Below, piece by piece: positions 26,533 to 34,651 of a DNA stretch of 64,000 bases (the stretch's first letter is position 1; each line of letters begins with the position of its first letter). A model generated the notes under the pieces. That model did not search any database. It was not told the origin of the DNA and saw only the letters and a program-made list of their open reading frames with translations. A program made the translations under genes and the position numbers. Location: assembly GCA_000717735.1 (NCBI GenBank), contig JOBE01000030.1, forward strand, positions 1 through 64,000, read 5' to 3'. This DNA comes from Streptomyces griseoluteus (lineage in GTDB: Bacteria > Actinomycetota > Actinomycetes > Streptomycetales > Streptomycetaceae).

Positions 26533-26958
26533 ATGCCCCAGCACCCCGTCGCGCCGCTCCCCGCACCGCGCGTCCTCACCCAGTCCATGGCCATGGAACT
26601 GCTCACCCCGGACGTGGCGGTCCGGATCGACACCACCGTCGGCTACGACTCCCGCGACCCCCACGCCCTGACCATCGCCTTCCACCTCTTCGGCGAGGAC
26701 CCGGTGGTCTGGCGCGCCGACCGCGAGATGATCCTCACCGGATCGCTCCAGCCCACCGGGGACGGCGAGATCCGGCTCCGTCCCGCCCCCCACGGCGGAC
26801 TCCTCCTGCGGCTCGGGCCGGCCGGGCAGTGCGCCGTCGTCAGGTGCGAGCAGGAGGCACTCGGCCGCTTCGTGCGCGACACCTTCGTCCTGGTGCCGCA
26901 GGGCACGGAGGAGCGCCACATCGACTGGGGACCGCTGCTCGCGTCCCTGCGGCGCTGA
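26533..26958 (+). CDS. SsgA-family sporulation/cell division regulator
   Basis: 141-residue SsgA-like protein (SALP), a family restricted to morphologically complex actinomycetes that directs septum placement and cell-wall remodelling. Visible family blocks: YDSRDPHALTIAFHLFGEDP, VVWRADREMILTGSLQPTGD, GEIRLRPAPHGGLLLRLGP and the C-terminal FVRDTFVLVPQGTEE. Full length for the family. GGAGGACCCC precedes the ATG. A weak SigB-like element (GTGT, 14-base spacer, GGGTCA) lies at 26461-26484. It is followed by the sigma factor gene on the same strand after 124 bases. Confidence 0.93.
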   Translation: MPQHPVAPLPAPRVLTQSMAMELLTPDVAVRIDTTVGYDSRDPHALTIAFHLFGEDPVVWRADREMILTGSLQPTGDGEIRLRPAPHGGLLLRLGPAGQCAVVRCEQEALGRFVRDTFVLVPQGTEERHIDWGPLLASLRR

Positions 26959-26999
26959 AGTGGGTGAGCCGTCTCCACGCAACACGTGGGGAGTTGATG

Positions 27000-27025
27000 G
27001 GCGTGGACGTGAGAAGTCCGGGTAG
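27000..27025 (+). promoter_or_regulatory. SigB-type promoter upstream of the sigma factor gene
   Basis: GGCGT at 27000-27004, a 15-base spacer and GGGTAG at 27020-27025. The final base differs from the usual C/T. It lies 57 bases before the GTG start of the SigB/SigF-class gene and suggests autoregulation. Confidence 0.6.
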
Positions 27026-27082
27026 GCGAGCAGCCTCAGGGCCACGCATCCCGATGAGGAATACACGTGAAAGGGGAATGGT

Positions 27083-27940
27083 GTGACGGTCACCACGATG
27101 TCGACCACGGGAGTCGAGTCCGGAGCGGGGACGCTGCCGCAGATCCCGGACACGTTGGCGGTCGCGCCCAAGGACGCGAGGGTCCTGTCGAAGGTCTTCT
27201 TCCAGGAGCTCGCGACGCTGGAGGAGGGGACGCACGAGTACCAGTACGCGCGCAACACCCTCATCGAGATGAACATGAGCCTGGTCCGCTACGCCGCCGG
27301 GCGGTTCCGCCACCGCGCCGACGAGATGGAGGACATCGTCCAGGTCGGCATGATCGGCCTGATCAAGGCGATCGACCGGTTCGAACTGTCGCGGGAGGTC
27401 GAGTTCACCACCTTCGCCGTCCCCTACATCGTCGGCGAGATCAAGCGGTTCTTCCGGGACACCTCCTGGGCGGTACACGTACCCCGCCGGCTCCAGGAGG
27501 CGCGGGTGGAGCTGGCCAAGGCGACCGAGGAACTCAGCACCCGCCTCGGCCGGATGCCGACGGTCAAGGAGCTGGCCGACCTGATGAGCCTCACCGAGGA
27601 GGAGGTCACCGAGGCGCGGCTGGCCTCCAACGGCTACAACTCCTCGTCGCTGGACGCCGCCCTCAGCGGCGAGGACGAGGACGGCGACGCCTCGCTGGCC
27701 GACTTCATCGGCAGCGAGGACCCCGCCATGGCGCTGGTGGAGGACTTCCACTCGCTGGCCCCGCTCATCGCCGACCTCGACGAGCGCGACCGCCGGATCA
27801 TCCATCTGCGGTTCGTCGAGGAACTGACCCAGGCTCAGATCGGTGAAGAGCTGGGCTGCTCGCAGATGCACGTCTCGCGGCTGCTCGCGCGCACCGTGAA
27901 GCGCCTGCGGGAGGGCCTGCTGGGCACCGGCGCCGGCTGA
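27083..27940 (+). CDS. RNA polymerase sigma factor, SigB/SigF family
   Basis: 285-residue group 3 sigma factor. Region 2 (MNMSLVRYAAGRFRHRADEM, EDIVQVGMIGLIKAIDRFE, FTTFAVPYIVGEIKRFFRD), region 3 (VPRRLQEARVELAKATEELS) and region 4 with the helix-turn-helix (FVEELTQAQIGEELGCSQMH, VSRLLARTVKRL) are complete. This class controls general stress and development in Streptomyces and is usually held by RsbW-like anti-sigma factors, of which one lies at 25316. Start GTG 27083 follows AAAGGGGAATG; an ATG at 27098 is an alternative. An own-class promoter lies upstream and a 22-bp hairpin immediately downstream. Confidence 0.94.
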   Translation: MTVTTMSTTGVESGAGTLPQIPDTLAVAPKDARVLSKVFFQELATLEEGTHEYQYARNTLIEMNMSLVRYAAGRFRHRADEMEDIVQVGMIGLIKAIDRFELSREVEFTTFAVPYIVGEIKRFFRDTSWAVHVPRRLQEARVELAKATEELSTRLGRMPTVKELADLMSLTEEEVTEARLASNGYNSSSLDAALSGEDEDGDASLADFIGSEDPAMALVEDFHSLAPLIADLDERDRRIIHLRFVEELTQAQIGEELGCSQMHVSRLLARTVKRLREGLLGTGAG

Positions 27941-27956
27941 TCCGGCCGGCCCCGCA

Positions 27957-28011
27957 CGGCTCCAGGGTTCCCGCACCGGACGCTTTTGGCGGTGCGGGAA
28001 CCCTGGAGCCG
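27957..28011. terminator. 22-bp bidirectional terminator
   Basis: Perfect 22-bp inverted repeat (27957-27978 with 27990-28011) with an 11-base, T-containing loop. It begins 16 bases after the sigma factor stop and ends three bases before the PPK2 stop on the other strand; the strongest hairpin noticed in the window. Confidence 0.9.
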
Positions 28012-28014
28012 TTC

Positions 28015-28974
28015 TCATGCGGGCGGATGCTGGCCCCGGCCCACCGGAGGGCCGGCCAGCGGCGTGGGGGAGAGCGCCGACGGCTCCTCTCCCGGTTCCA
28101 GGAGGGTGTCGGCGGCGCCCACGATCAGGGGATCGGGCCGGCCCACGACCTCGGCGTCCTTGTTGTCGTAGTCGATCCGCCACAGCAGATAGCGCATCGC
28201 CTCCAGCCGCGCCCGGCGCTTGTCGTTGCTCTTGACGACCGTCCACGGCGCGTCGGCGGTGTCGGTCGCGCGGAACATCTCGATCTTGGCGGCGGTGTAC
28301 GCGTCCCACAGGTCCAGCGAGGCCAGATCCGTCGGCGACAGCTTCCACTGGCGGACCGGGTCCACCTGCCGGATCGCGAACCGGGTGCGCTGCTCGGCGC
28401 GGGAGACCGAGAACCAGAACTTGACCAGGATGATGCCGTCCTCGACCAGCATCGACTCGAAGGCCGGGCACTGCCGGAGGAAGAGCGCGTGCTGCTCCTC
28501 CGTGCAGAAGCCCATGACCTTCTCGACACCCGCGCGGTTGTGCCAGGAACGGTCGAAGAACACGATCTCGCCGTGCGCCGGCAGGTGCGGGACGTACCGC
28601 TGGAAGTACCACTGTCCCGCCTCCCGCTCGGTCGGCTTGTCCAGGGCGACGATCCGCGCCCCACGGGGGTTCAGCCGCTCCGTGAAGCGCTGGATCGTGC
28701 CGCCCTTCCCCGCGGCGTCCCGCCCCTCGCAGATCACGACCAGCCGGGCCCCCGTCTCCTTGACCCAGCGCTGCAGCTTCAGCAGCTCGATCTGCAGGAC
28801 CCGCTTGGTCCGTTCGTACTCCCGGCGGCGGACCTTCCGGTCGTACGGGTAGTTCTCGCGCCAGGTCCGGATGGGTCCCCCCTGCGCGTCCAGCAGGACG
28901 GGCTGCTCCGGCTGGCTGGTGTCCACGCTCAGCCCGGCCAGCAGGTCGTCGGCGGGGTCGTCGGCGTCGCTCAT
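28015..28974 (-). CDS. ppk2: Polyphosphate kinase 2
   Basis: 319-residue PPK2-family enzyme, which moves phosphate between polyphosphate and nucleoside di- or monophosphates. Walker A is CEGRDAAGKGG, Walker B is FFDRSWHNRAGVEKVMGF, and the lid motif region QRTRFAIRQVDPVRQWKLS is present; the sequence matches single-domain class I-type PPK2 (NDP-phosphorylating) by overall pattern, but class assignment is inference. AAGGAG lies seven bases before the ATG. The start codon overlaps the stop of a small upstream frame by four bases (ATGA). It converges with the sigma factor gene on a shared hairpin. Confidence 0.93.
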   Translation of the reverse strand: MSDADDPADDLLAGLSVDTSQPEQPVLLDAQGGPIRTWRENYPYDRKVRRREYERTKRVLQIELLKLQRWVKETGARLVVICEGRDAAGKGGTIQRFTERLNPRGARIVALDKPTEREAGQWYFQRYVPHLPAHGEIVFFDRSWHNRAGVEKVMGFCTEEQHALFLRQCPAFESMLVEDGIILVKFWFSVSRAEQRTRFAIRQVDPVRQWKLSPTDLASLDLWDAYTAAKIEMFRATDTADAPWTVVKSNDKRRARLEAMRYLLWRIDYDNKDAEVVGRPDPLIVGAADTLLEPGEEPSALSPTPLAGPPVGRGQHPPA

Positions 28975-29090
28975 GCGTCGGCTCCTTCGGCCGGGGCGTG
29001 GTCGCGGTGGCCGGGATCGAGGGCCTCGACCGTGGTGGCGTCCGGAGCGGCGGGGCCTGGGCCGTCCCCGTCGTCGTCGTGAGTGCTCAT
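28971..29090 (-). CDS. Small acidic leader protein coupled to ppk2
   Basis: 39-residue frame of Asp/Gly/Pro/Ala-rich sequence (MSTHDDDGDGPGPAAPD...). AAGGGG lies five bases before its ATG, and its TGA overlaps the ppk2 ATG, the arrangement of translationally coupled genes. I recognise no domain. It may be a true small protein, or a leader that sets ppk2 translation. Confidence 0.45.
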   Translation of the reverse strand: MSTHDDDGDGPGPAAPDATTVEALDPGHRDHAPAEGADA

Positions 29091-29141
29091 AGGGGCCCCT
29101 TGCCCCGTCGGCGGACCGACACGAGCGTGACTGCCGACACA

Positions 29142-29894
29142 TCACCCGGACGGCGCTGTCGGGCCGGAGGGCGCCCCGCCCCGCGGAACGCCCTCCGGCC
29201 CGGCGGATCCCGCTCGGACGAAGGTCACGGTCACCCGCTCGAAGCCCAGGCCCCGCAGCAGTTCCCGCAGCATCGCGGCGGTGTTCCGTTCCGCCCGGGA
29301 CGTCAGGTCGGACTCGCGGGCGGCGTCGCCGATGCGCTGGGCGGCGAGGACGTGGACGGCCTGCTCGCTCGCGGGGTTGTCCGAGAAGAGGTCGCCGATC
29401 CGGTCGAGCAGCCCGCGCTGCTTCGACACGGCGTACGACCGCTCCGGATCGAGCGCCGGGGCGGCCGGCCGGGCGTGCGGCAGCCGGAGGGTGGCCTCGG
29501 TCCGGTCGGCGTCGACGGTCACGGCGTCGTCCCCGAGGCCGCCGAACTCGACGTAGGAGGCGACGCTGCCGATCGCCACGTACAGGGTGCGGGTGCCGCG
29601 GATCGCGTCCGGCAGGAACCGCGCGTCGTGCTCCAGGTCGACCACCACCTGGTAGGTCCCCGCCGCACCCTCGTACCGGCTCAGGTCCTGGACGGACTTC
29701 AGGACGGCGGGGCCGGAGCGGTCCTTCACGTCCGTCCCGAAGACGTCCAGGCCGGGCACCCGGAGGAACTGGCCGATCAGCATGAGGGCGACGGCGAGCA
29801 CGAGCAGGACGACGGCGGCGAGGGGCCACCTCCCTCCGGGGCGCTTCCACGAACGGCGGGCCGGCGCGGGTCGGTTCTCGGTCTCTTCTCCCAT
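29142..29894 (-). CDS. DUF4230 domain membrane protein
   Basis: 250-residue protein with a basic N-terminus, one membrane helix (about residues 24-44, PLAAVVLLVLAVALMLIGQF) and an extracytoplasmic domain matching DUF4230 (LKSVQDLSRYEGAAGTYQVV, then TLYVAIGSVASYVEFGGL, and the C-terminal helical AERNTAAMLRELLRGLGFE). Function unknown. ATG 29894 has only a weak ribosome binding site. It precedes the ppk2 pair on the same strand by 51 bases and may be co-transcribed with it. Confidence 0.85.
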   Translation of the reverse strand: MGEETENRPAPARRSWKRPGGRWPLAAVVLLVLAVALMLIGQFLRVPGLDVFGTDVKDRSGPAVLKSVQDLSRYEGAAGTYQVVVDLEHDARFLPDAIRGTRTLYVAIGSVASYVEFGGLGDDAVTVDADRTEATLRLPHARPAAPALDPERSYAVSKQRGLLDRIGDLFSDNPASEQAVHVLAAQRIGDAARESDLTSRAERNTAAMLRELLRGLGFERVTVTFVRAGSAGPEGVPRGGAPSGPTAPSG

Positions 29895-30005
29895 GCGGGC
29901 CGGATGCCCGAGCCCGCCGCTCCCACACCCAACTCCACCGGAAACGCGCGCTGTTGGGGCCCGAGGGGAGGGTGGTTCGGAGGTGAGTGCCCCGGGGGAC
30001 CGCAG

Positions 30006-30031
30006 GGCATGCGGTCCCCCGGCACGGGTAC
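30006..30031 (+). promoter_or_regulatory. SigB-type stress promoter for VanZ gene
   Basis: GGCAT at 30006-30010, 15-base spacer, GGGTAC at 30026-30031, 44 bases before the ATG. Exact match to the SigB/SigH-class pattern. Confidence 0.65.
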
Positions 30032-30075
30032 GCGGGACCCGTTGACGCGAGGACCCCAAGGGGAGGAGACGGCTC

Positions 30076-30753
30076 ATGTTCGGTCGGAGAGCGTCGAAGG
30101 GACGGGGCGGTGCGCCCGCCGGAGAGGACGGGAGCGACGGGGGTGACGGCCGTGACGGGGGAGACGCGAGGGGGGCGGGCGGCGTTGCGCCGGCCGGCGG
30201 GAGCCCGGAGCGGAAGCAGCCGGACACCGCGGCGCCTCGGGCCGCGGTCCCGGTCCGGCGCGGCCCTGGTCGGTCCGTGCGAGCGCTCGTCGCCCTCACG
30301 GCCCTCGCGGGCATGGTGGCGTTCGCCGTGGTCCTGGCCCGGCTGACGCTGGAGGCCTCGCCGGCCTCCGTGCCCCTCACCCACAGCAACCTGACGCCCG
30401 GGCGCTCGATCGAGGCCTACCTCGGCCGGCCCGCGTTCGTGGACACGGTCAAGCAGCTCGGGGGCAACATCCTCCTCGGCGTCCCCTTCGGGATCCTGCT
30501 GCCGCTGCTGTCCCGCAAGGCCCGCGGCTTCCTCCGCGTCGCGCTCCTCACCGCGGCCACCATGCTGCTCGTGGAGCTGGTGCAGGGGGCACTCGTCACG
30601 GGCCGCGCCTTCGACATCGACGACGTCCTCCTCAACACGACGGGAGCGCTGCTCGGCTACGTGACCGTCGGCCGGCGGCTGGGCCGGGCCGTGCACCCCC
30701 GCACCCGCCCCCGCTGGTGGCAGCGCCGGCGCCGGGCCCGTACCTCCGCATGA
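30076..30753 (+). CDS. VanZ family protein
   Basis: 225-residue membrane protein of the VanZ/teicoplanin-resistance-like family. A long Gly/Asp/Arg-rich N-terminus (1-70) precedes membrane helices at about 75-95, 130-148, 155-175 and 190-205. Family features: GGNILLGVPFGILLPLL, ELVQGALVTGRAFDIDDVLL and NTTGALLGYV. The ATG has GGGGAGGAG upstream. A SigB-type promoter precedes it. VanZ proteins are associated with lipoglycopeptide resistance in enterococci, but most homologues have no proven role. Confidence 0.88.
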   Translation: MFGRRASKGRGGAPAGEDGSDGGDGRDGGDARGAGGVAPAGGSPERKQPDTAAPRAAVPVRRGPGRSVRALVALTALAGMVAFAVVLARLTLEASPASVPLTHSNLTPGRSIEAYLGRPAFVDTVKQLGGNILLGVPFGILLPLLSRKARGFLRVALLTAATMLLVELVQGALVTGRAFDIDDVLLNTTGALLGYVTVGRRLGRAVHPRTRPRWWQRRRRARTSA

Positions 30754-31215
30754 CAGCCGGGACGGCGGGCTCCGGCGCGGGGACCGGCCGAGGGCACCCG
30801 CCGCTCAGGCCGCGCCCGCCCGCAGGTCGTCCGGGCCGTCGAGCTGCTGGCCTACGAGGGCGCGAACGGCGTCGTGGTGGTGACCGGGGAGGGGCACTCC
30901 TTCGCGATCCTGGAAGGCCATCCCATCCTGGCCGGAACCCTGCCCGAAGCGGTGCGCGACGACTACTGCTCTGTCCGCCACCAGGACGGCGCTCCCGTCG
31001 GGGCCAGGCTGTGGCGGGGATGCGGTCCCTCCGTGGCTCCGGGGGACCTGATCGGAATGGTCTACGACCCGGCGGGGCGAGTGGCTCCGCGCGGGATCGA
31101 AGGGCCTGGCGCACTGCTGTGGGGACTCGTCAGGACGGTGATGCTGCTTCTGGCGTTCGCCGTGGTCTGCTTCGTCGCCGTCGTACGGTCCTACTGCATG
31201 CCGCCGTCCGCCCAG
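30754..31215 (+). pseudogene. Remnant of a membrane protein
   Basis: Protein-like reading without a convincing start: VELLAYEGANGVVVVTGEGH near 30838, APGDLIGMVYDPAGR near 31036, then one clear membrane helix (LLWGLVRTVMLLLAFAVVCF) near 31115-31175. The layout (beta-rich domain with 'GDLIGMVYDPAG' then a C-terminal helix) resembles DUF3592-like proteins, though the match is loose. The frame runs on from the VanZ stop. It is probably the 3' part of a decayed gene. Confidence 0.3.
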
Positions 31216-31229
31216 TCGGACCACCCGAG

Positions 31230-31599
31230 TGGGTGCGGGCCCGCGTCCCCGTCCCGAACGGACACTTGCCAGTTCCGCCTCGCGGCGACGTCGCATCACG
31301 GCGGCGACCAGGCCGGCGGCGGTGACCCCGGCCACCGAGACCAGCGCCGTCGTCCCGCGCCGCCCGGGAAACAGGTCGTCGTACCAGCCGAGCGCCAGGC
31401 ACAGGACCAGAGCCGGCCCTCCGATCAGGGCGGTGCGGCGCGGTCCGCCGGTGAGCCCGGCGAACGCGGGCCCCAGTGCCACGAGAGGCAGCAGCCCGAC
31501 GGTCGGCCCGGCGGCGATGTCGGCGATCGCGGTGACCGCCATGACGACGAAGGGGAGGAGGGAGAGGGCGCGTGTTCCGGTCGGCTGCTGGTTGGACAA
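31230..31599 (-). pseudogene. 5' fragment of a membrane PP2C phosphatase gene
   Basis: The N-terminal membrane domain of the Streptomyces membrane-bound SpoIIE/PP2C phosphatases is recognisable: LLPFVVMAVTAIADIAAGPT, LLPLVALGPAFAGLTGGPRR, then LCLALGWYDDLFPGRRGTTA and ALVSVAGVTAAGLVAAVMRR REAELASVRS. The homology then stops abruptly near 31240 and the catalytic domain is absent; the frame continues into antisense-like sequence. The start is TTG 31599 behind GGGGAG. I infer a gene truncated by deletion, facing the other remnant at 30754-31215. Confidence 0.5.
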
Positions 31600-31880
31600 G
31601 GTTCTCCCCGGTGGCTCCGGTGGTGCCACCCCCGCTGCGTGCCGACACCGTCCCTGCGGCATCCGACGAGGGCGCCTGGCTACCTTTAGCCTATGCAACG
31701 ATCCTGTGTGCGCCGGGACGGCTTCGCGAAGGGGTGACCGAATCGATTCCCGCGTCGGAACCAGACGTGTGCCCGCCCGTGGGAGGGTAAGGGGAGCCTC
31801 GGGTGGCGTGTCATGGACCCGGCCCGGCCTCTGGTGCGGGATGTTCGTCCCGGCGACTGTGAGTGTGCGGAGGTGTCCCG

Positions 31881-33233
31881 GTGGAGGCGAGCGACGGCAA
31901 GCGGAATCGGCCCGAGCCTCCGTCCCGGGCGCCGTCGGAGCCTTCGAAGCGGCCGGCTCCGCTGACGCGTCTGCGGGCTGCCGTGTCGGGGCCGCCGCCG
32001 GGGCCGTCGCGGCCGGAGTTCTGGCGCAGCCCGCTGCGAGGGCTGTGGCTGACCGCTGTGCTCGGACTCGTCCTGCTGGTCGGCATCACGCTGCTGTTCG
32101 TCACGGGCCTGCTGTCGTACGCCGCGTACAACCCGGACCTGTCGCCGGTCAACGACCAGACGCCGGACAAGGGGTGGCTCGGCTTCTACCTGTTCTCCTG
32201 GCCGACCTCGCCGTACTGGCTCTACCGGGTGAACCAGGGCGTACACGTGGTCCTGGGCGTCGTCCTCGTGCCGGTGCTGCTGGCGAAGTTGTGGTCGGTC
32301 ATCCCCAAGCTGTTCCAGTGGCCGCCCGTACGGTCGGTCAGCCACGGCATCGAGCGCCTGTCCTTGCTCCTGCTGGTGGGCGGCGCGCTCTTCGAGTTCG
32401 CCACCGGCATCCTCAACGTCCAGCTGCACTACATCTTCCCGGGCTCCTTCTACGTCCTCCACTTCTATGGGGCGTGGGTGTTCATCGGCGCCTTCGTCGT
32501 GCACGTGGCCTTCCGGCTGCCGCGTGCCCTGCGCGCTGTGAGGTACGGACGCGAGCTGCCGGAAGCAGGTACGGAGGAGGCGGCCGGCCTTGCGTCGCCC
32601 CGGCCGGCGCCGCCGACCATCTCAAGGCGGGGAGCCCTGGGCATGGTCGGACTGGGCTCCCTGGCGCTGTTCGTGGTGACGGCCGGGCAGAGCGTGGGCG
32701 GCTGGTGGCGTCAGACGGCGCTGCTCGCCCCGCACGGCGCGGATCCCGGCTCCGGGCCGAACGGTTTCCAGATCAACAAGACCGCGGCTTCCGTGGGGAT
32801 CCGGCCCAGCGACATCGGCCCCGCCTGGCGGCTGACCGTACGCAGCGCGGGCCGTCTGGTCGTGCTGACCCGAGGCGAGCTGCTGGCCATGGAGCAGCAC
32901 GAAGCGGCTCTGCCCATCGCCTGCGTGGAGGGCTGGTCGACCCCCGACCAGCTGTGGAGCGGCGTGCGGCTCACCGACCTGGCCGCACTGGTCGGACGGG
33001 GCACGGGCACGCCACCGGCCCTGGTGGAATCGGTACAGCGGGGAGGGGCGTTCAGCTCCGTCGTGCTGAGGGACAACCAGGTACGCGACCACCGTTCACT
33101 CCTGGCCGTACGCGTCAACGGAGCCGTGCTCTCGCGGGACCACGGCTACCCGGCCCGGGTGATCGTCCCCGGGGCTCCCGGCGTCCACAACACCAAATGG
33201 GTCACCCGGATCACCTTCGGAGAGCCGGCATGA
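31881..33233 (+). CDS. Molybdopterin-dependent oxidoreductase with membrane domain, copy 1
   Basis: 450-residue protein. An N-terminal cytochrome-b561-like membrane part (helices near 52-75, 110-130, 150-170, 185-205) contains His-rich segments VNQGVHVVLGVVLVP and HFYGAWVFIGAFVVHV. Then a further hydrophobic segment (252-272) leads into a sulfite-oxidase-type molybdopterin domain with the Mo-ligand cysteine in LPIACVEGWS and the HGYPARVI motif. The pairing of b-type membrane domain and Mo domain suggests a periplasmic-facing reductase or oxidase coupled to quinones. GTG 31881 has GGAGG seven bases upstream; GTG 31863 is an alternative. Its stop overlaps the next gene. Confidence 0.88.
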   Translation: MEASDGKRNRPEPPSRAPSEPSKRPAPLTRLRAAVSGPPPGPSRPEFWRSPLRGLWLTAVLGLVLLVGITLLFVTGLLSYAAYNPDLSPVNDQTPDKGWLGFYLFSWPTSPYWLYRVNQGVHVVLGVVLVPVLLAKLWSVIPKLFQWPPVRSVSHGIERLSLLLLVGGALFEFATGILNVQLHYIFPGSFYVLHFYGAWVFIGAFVVHVAFRLPRALRAVRYGRELPEAGTEEAAGLASPRPAPPTISRRGALGMVGLGSLALFVVTAGQSVGGWWRQTALLAPHGADPGSGPNGFQINKTAASVGIRPSDIGPAWRLTVRSAGRLVVLTRGELLAMEQHEAALPIACVEGWSTPDQLWSGVRLTDLAALVGRGTGTPPALVESVQRGGAFSSVVLRDNQVRDHRSLLAVRVNGAVLSRDHGYPARVIVPGAPGVHNTKWVTRITFGEPA

Positions 33234-33748
33234 GCCACATGACCGCCTTCCGCCGCCGTTACGGAGCCTCCCCGCTCCACCTGCTCCTGGTCCTGGCCTC
33301 CTTCGCCCTCGCGGCCTACGCCGGTGTGCGACTGCTCAAGGGAGACACCTTGGGCGTGGCCCTGTGGTTCGTGGGGGCGGCACTCCTCCACGACCTCGTG
33401 CTGCTCCCCTTGTACGCGGTTACCGACCGTGCCGCGCAGCACCTGTTTCGCGAGATCCCGGGGCAGGGGCAGGGGCAGCCGAGGTCGAGCGTCAACCACG
33501 TGCGTGTTCCCCTCTTCGTCTCGGGCCTTCTGCTGCTGGTCTGGTGGCCACTGATCCTGGGCCTGGTCGACCGCTACACCGCGTACACAGGGCTCCCGGC
33601 CGACGGGTTCCTGGAGCGCTGGCTGCTGATCACGGCTGCGCTCTTCGTCGTCTCGGCAGCGATCCTCGTCGTCCGCAGGTGGCATGAATCGGCGCCTCGA
33701 CGACGCGCGGCACGACGCGAGCGACGGGCACGCGAAGCCGTGCGGTGA
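33230..33748 (+). CDS. Small membrane protein paired with oxidoreductase, copy 1
   Basis: 172-residue membrane protein with helices near residues 14-33, 41-63, 92-115 and 128-150 and a basic C-terminal tail. The ATG overlaps the stop of the molybdopterin enzyme (ATGA), so translation is coupled. It shares position and the segment 'VALWFVGAALLHDLVLLPLY' (20 residues) with the similarly placed gene at 38585 (GVWLAGGVLVHDGLIAPLVF). Function unknown; probable partner subunit of the oxidoreductase. Confidence 0.8.
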   Translation: MSHMTAFRRRYGASPLHLLLVLASFALAAYAGVRLLKGDTLGVALWFVGAALLHDLVLLPLYAVTDRAAQHLFREIPGQGQGQPRSSVNHVRVPLFVSGLLLLVWWPLILGLVDRYTAYTGLPADGFLERWLLITAALFVVSAAILVVRRWHESAPRRRAARRERRAREAVR

Positions 33749-33844
33749 CGGCGAGGCCGGTGGCTGGGGACCCGGCCGGTGCCGGCCCCGCTGACGGTCC
33801 CGCCCGCAGGGCGCGTGGTCGGGCCGTGCGGAAGGGTGGGTTCC

Positions 33845-34174
33845 ATGACGTACGACGAAGGGCTGGCCCAGCGGATCCGGGAAGGGCTCGGTGAGCGGCC
33901 GGGCCTCACCGAGAAGCGGATGTTCGGCGGGCTGGCCTTCCTGCTGGGCGGGAACATGACCGTGGGCGTGGTCGGCGACGAGCTGATCGCCCGGGTGGGC
34001 CCCGATCAGGCCGAGGAGGCCCTGGACCGCCCGGAGGCCCGCCCGATGGACTTCACCGGCAAGCCGATGCGCGGCTGGGTGACCGTCGGCGGCCCCGCGC
34101 TCGCGGAGGACCGGGTCCTCGACCACTGGATCACGACGGCCGTGGATTTCGCGAGCACACTTCCGCCCAAGTGA
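33845..34174 (+). CDS. TfoX/Sxy N-terminal domain protein
   Basis: 109-residue protein matching the TfoX N-terminal domain (LAQRIREGLGERPGLTEKRM, FGGLAFLLGGNMTVGVVGDE). In gamma-proteobacteria this domain belongs to a competence regulator; in actinobacteria the stand-alone form is of unknown function. The ATG at 33845 begins the homology. It ends 27 bases from the stop of the convergent SRPBCC gene. Confidence 0.85.
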   Translation: MTYDEGLAQRIREGLGERPGLTEKRMFGGLAFLLGGNMTVGVVGDELIARVGPDQAEEALDRPEARPMDFTGKPMRGWVTVGGPALAEDRVLDHWITTAVDFASTLPPK

Positions 34175-34201
34175 CTGAGGATCGCGGCCGGACGGCCTGG
34201 C

Positions 34202-34651
34202 TCAGACCGGGCGTTCCAGGAGCGCCTTGAGGCATGCCAGGTCCTTGCTCTGGGCGCGCCGCATCGCGGCCGCCATCGCGGGGGCGGCGAGTGCGGCGAA
34301 TCCGCTGGGCTCCCCCCGGTTCCGCAGCGTCATGAGGGTGCGGCCGCCGGCTTCCCCGTGCGGTTCCCACGTGTAGGTGGTCTCCATGGGGAAGGGGCCC
34401 TCGTTGGTCCGCATCACCAGCCTCCGGCCCGGCTCGTAGGCGGCGATCTCGTACGTGTAGGCGAGGCGCCGACCGAGGAAGCGGGCGGTGAACGAGACGC
34501 GGGAGCCGATCGCGACGGTTGGCGGGGTCTGCCAGGCGACGGAGTCGATGTTGGCGTACCACTCCGGGGCGTGCGAGGGGTCGGCCGCATAGGCGGCCAC
34601 CCGGTCGCACGGGACGCCGATCACCGTCTCGGTCAGGACGTCGACCTTCAT
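34202..34651 (-). CDS. SRPBCC family protein
   Basis: 149-residue START/Bet v1-like (SRPBCC) protein with an N-terminal strand (VDVLTETVIGVPCDRVAAYA), HAPEWYANIDSVAW and a C-terminal helix. Such proteins bind lipids or other hydrophobic ligands; the exact ligand is unknown. Its ATG overlaps the stop of the preceding SRPBCC gene (ATGA), so both are one operon, divergent from the ArsR gene. Confidence 0.85.
   Translation of the reverse strand: MKVDVLTETVIGVPCDRVAAYAADPSHAPEWYANIDSVAWQTPPTVAIGSRVSFTARFLGRRLAYTYEIAAYEPGRRLVMRTNEGPFPMETTYTWEPHGEAGGRTLMTLRNRGEPSGFAALAAPAMAAAMRRAQSKDLACLKALLERPV

Noticed and set aside
28015..30696. An 893-residue frame containing PPK2
   Set aside because: Only the last 319 residues are protein-like; the rest is antisense or intergenic reading over the DUF4230 and VanZ genes.
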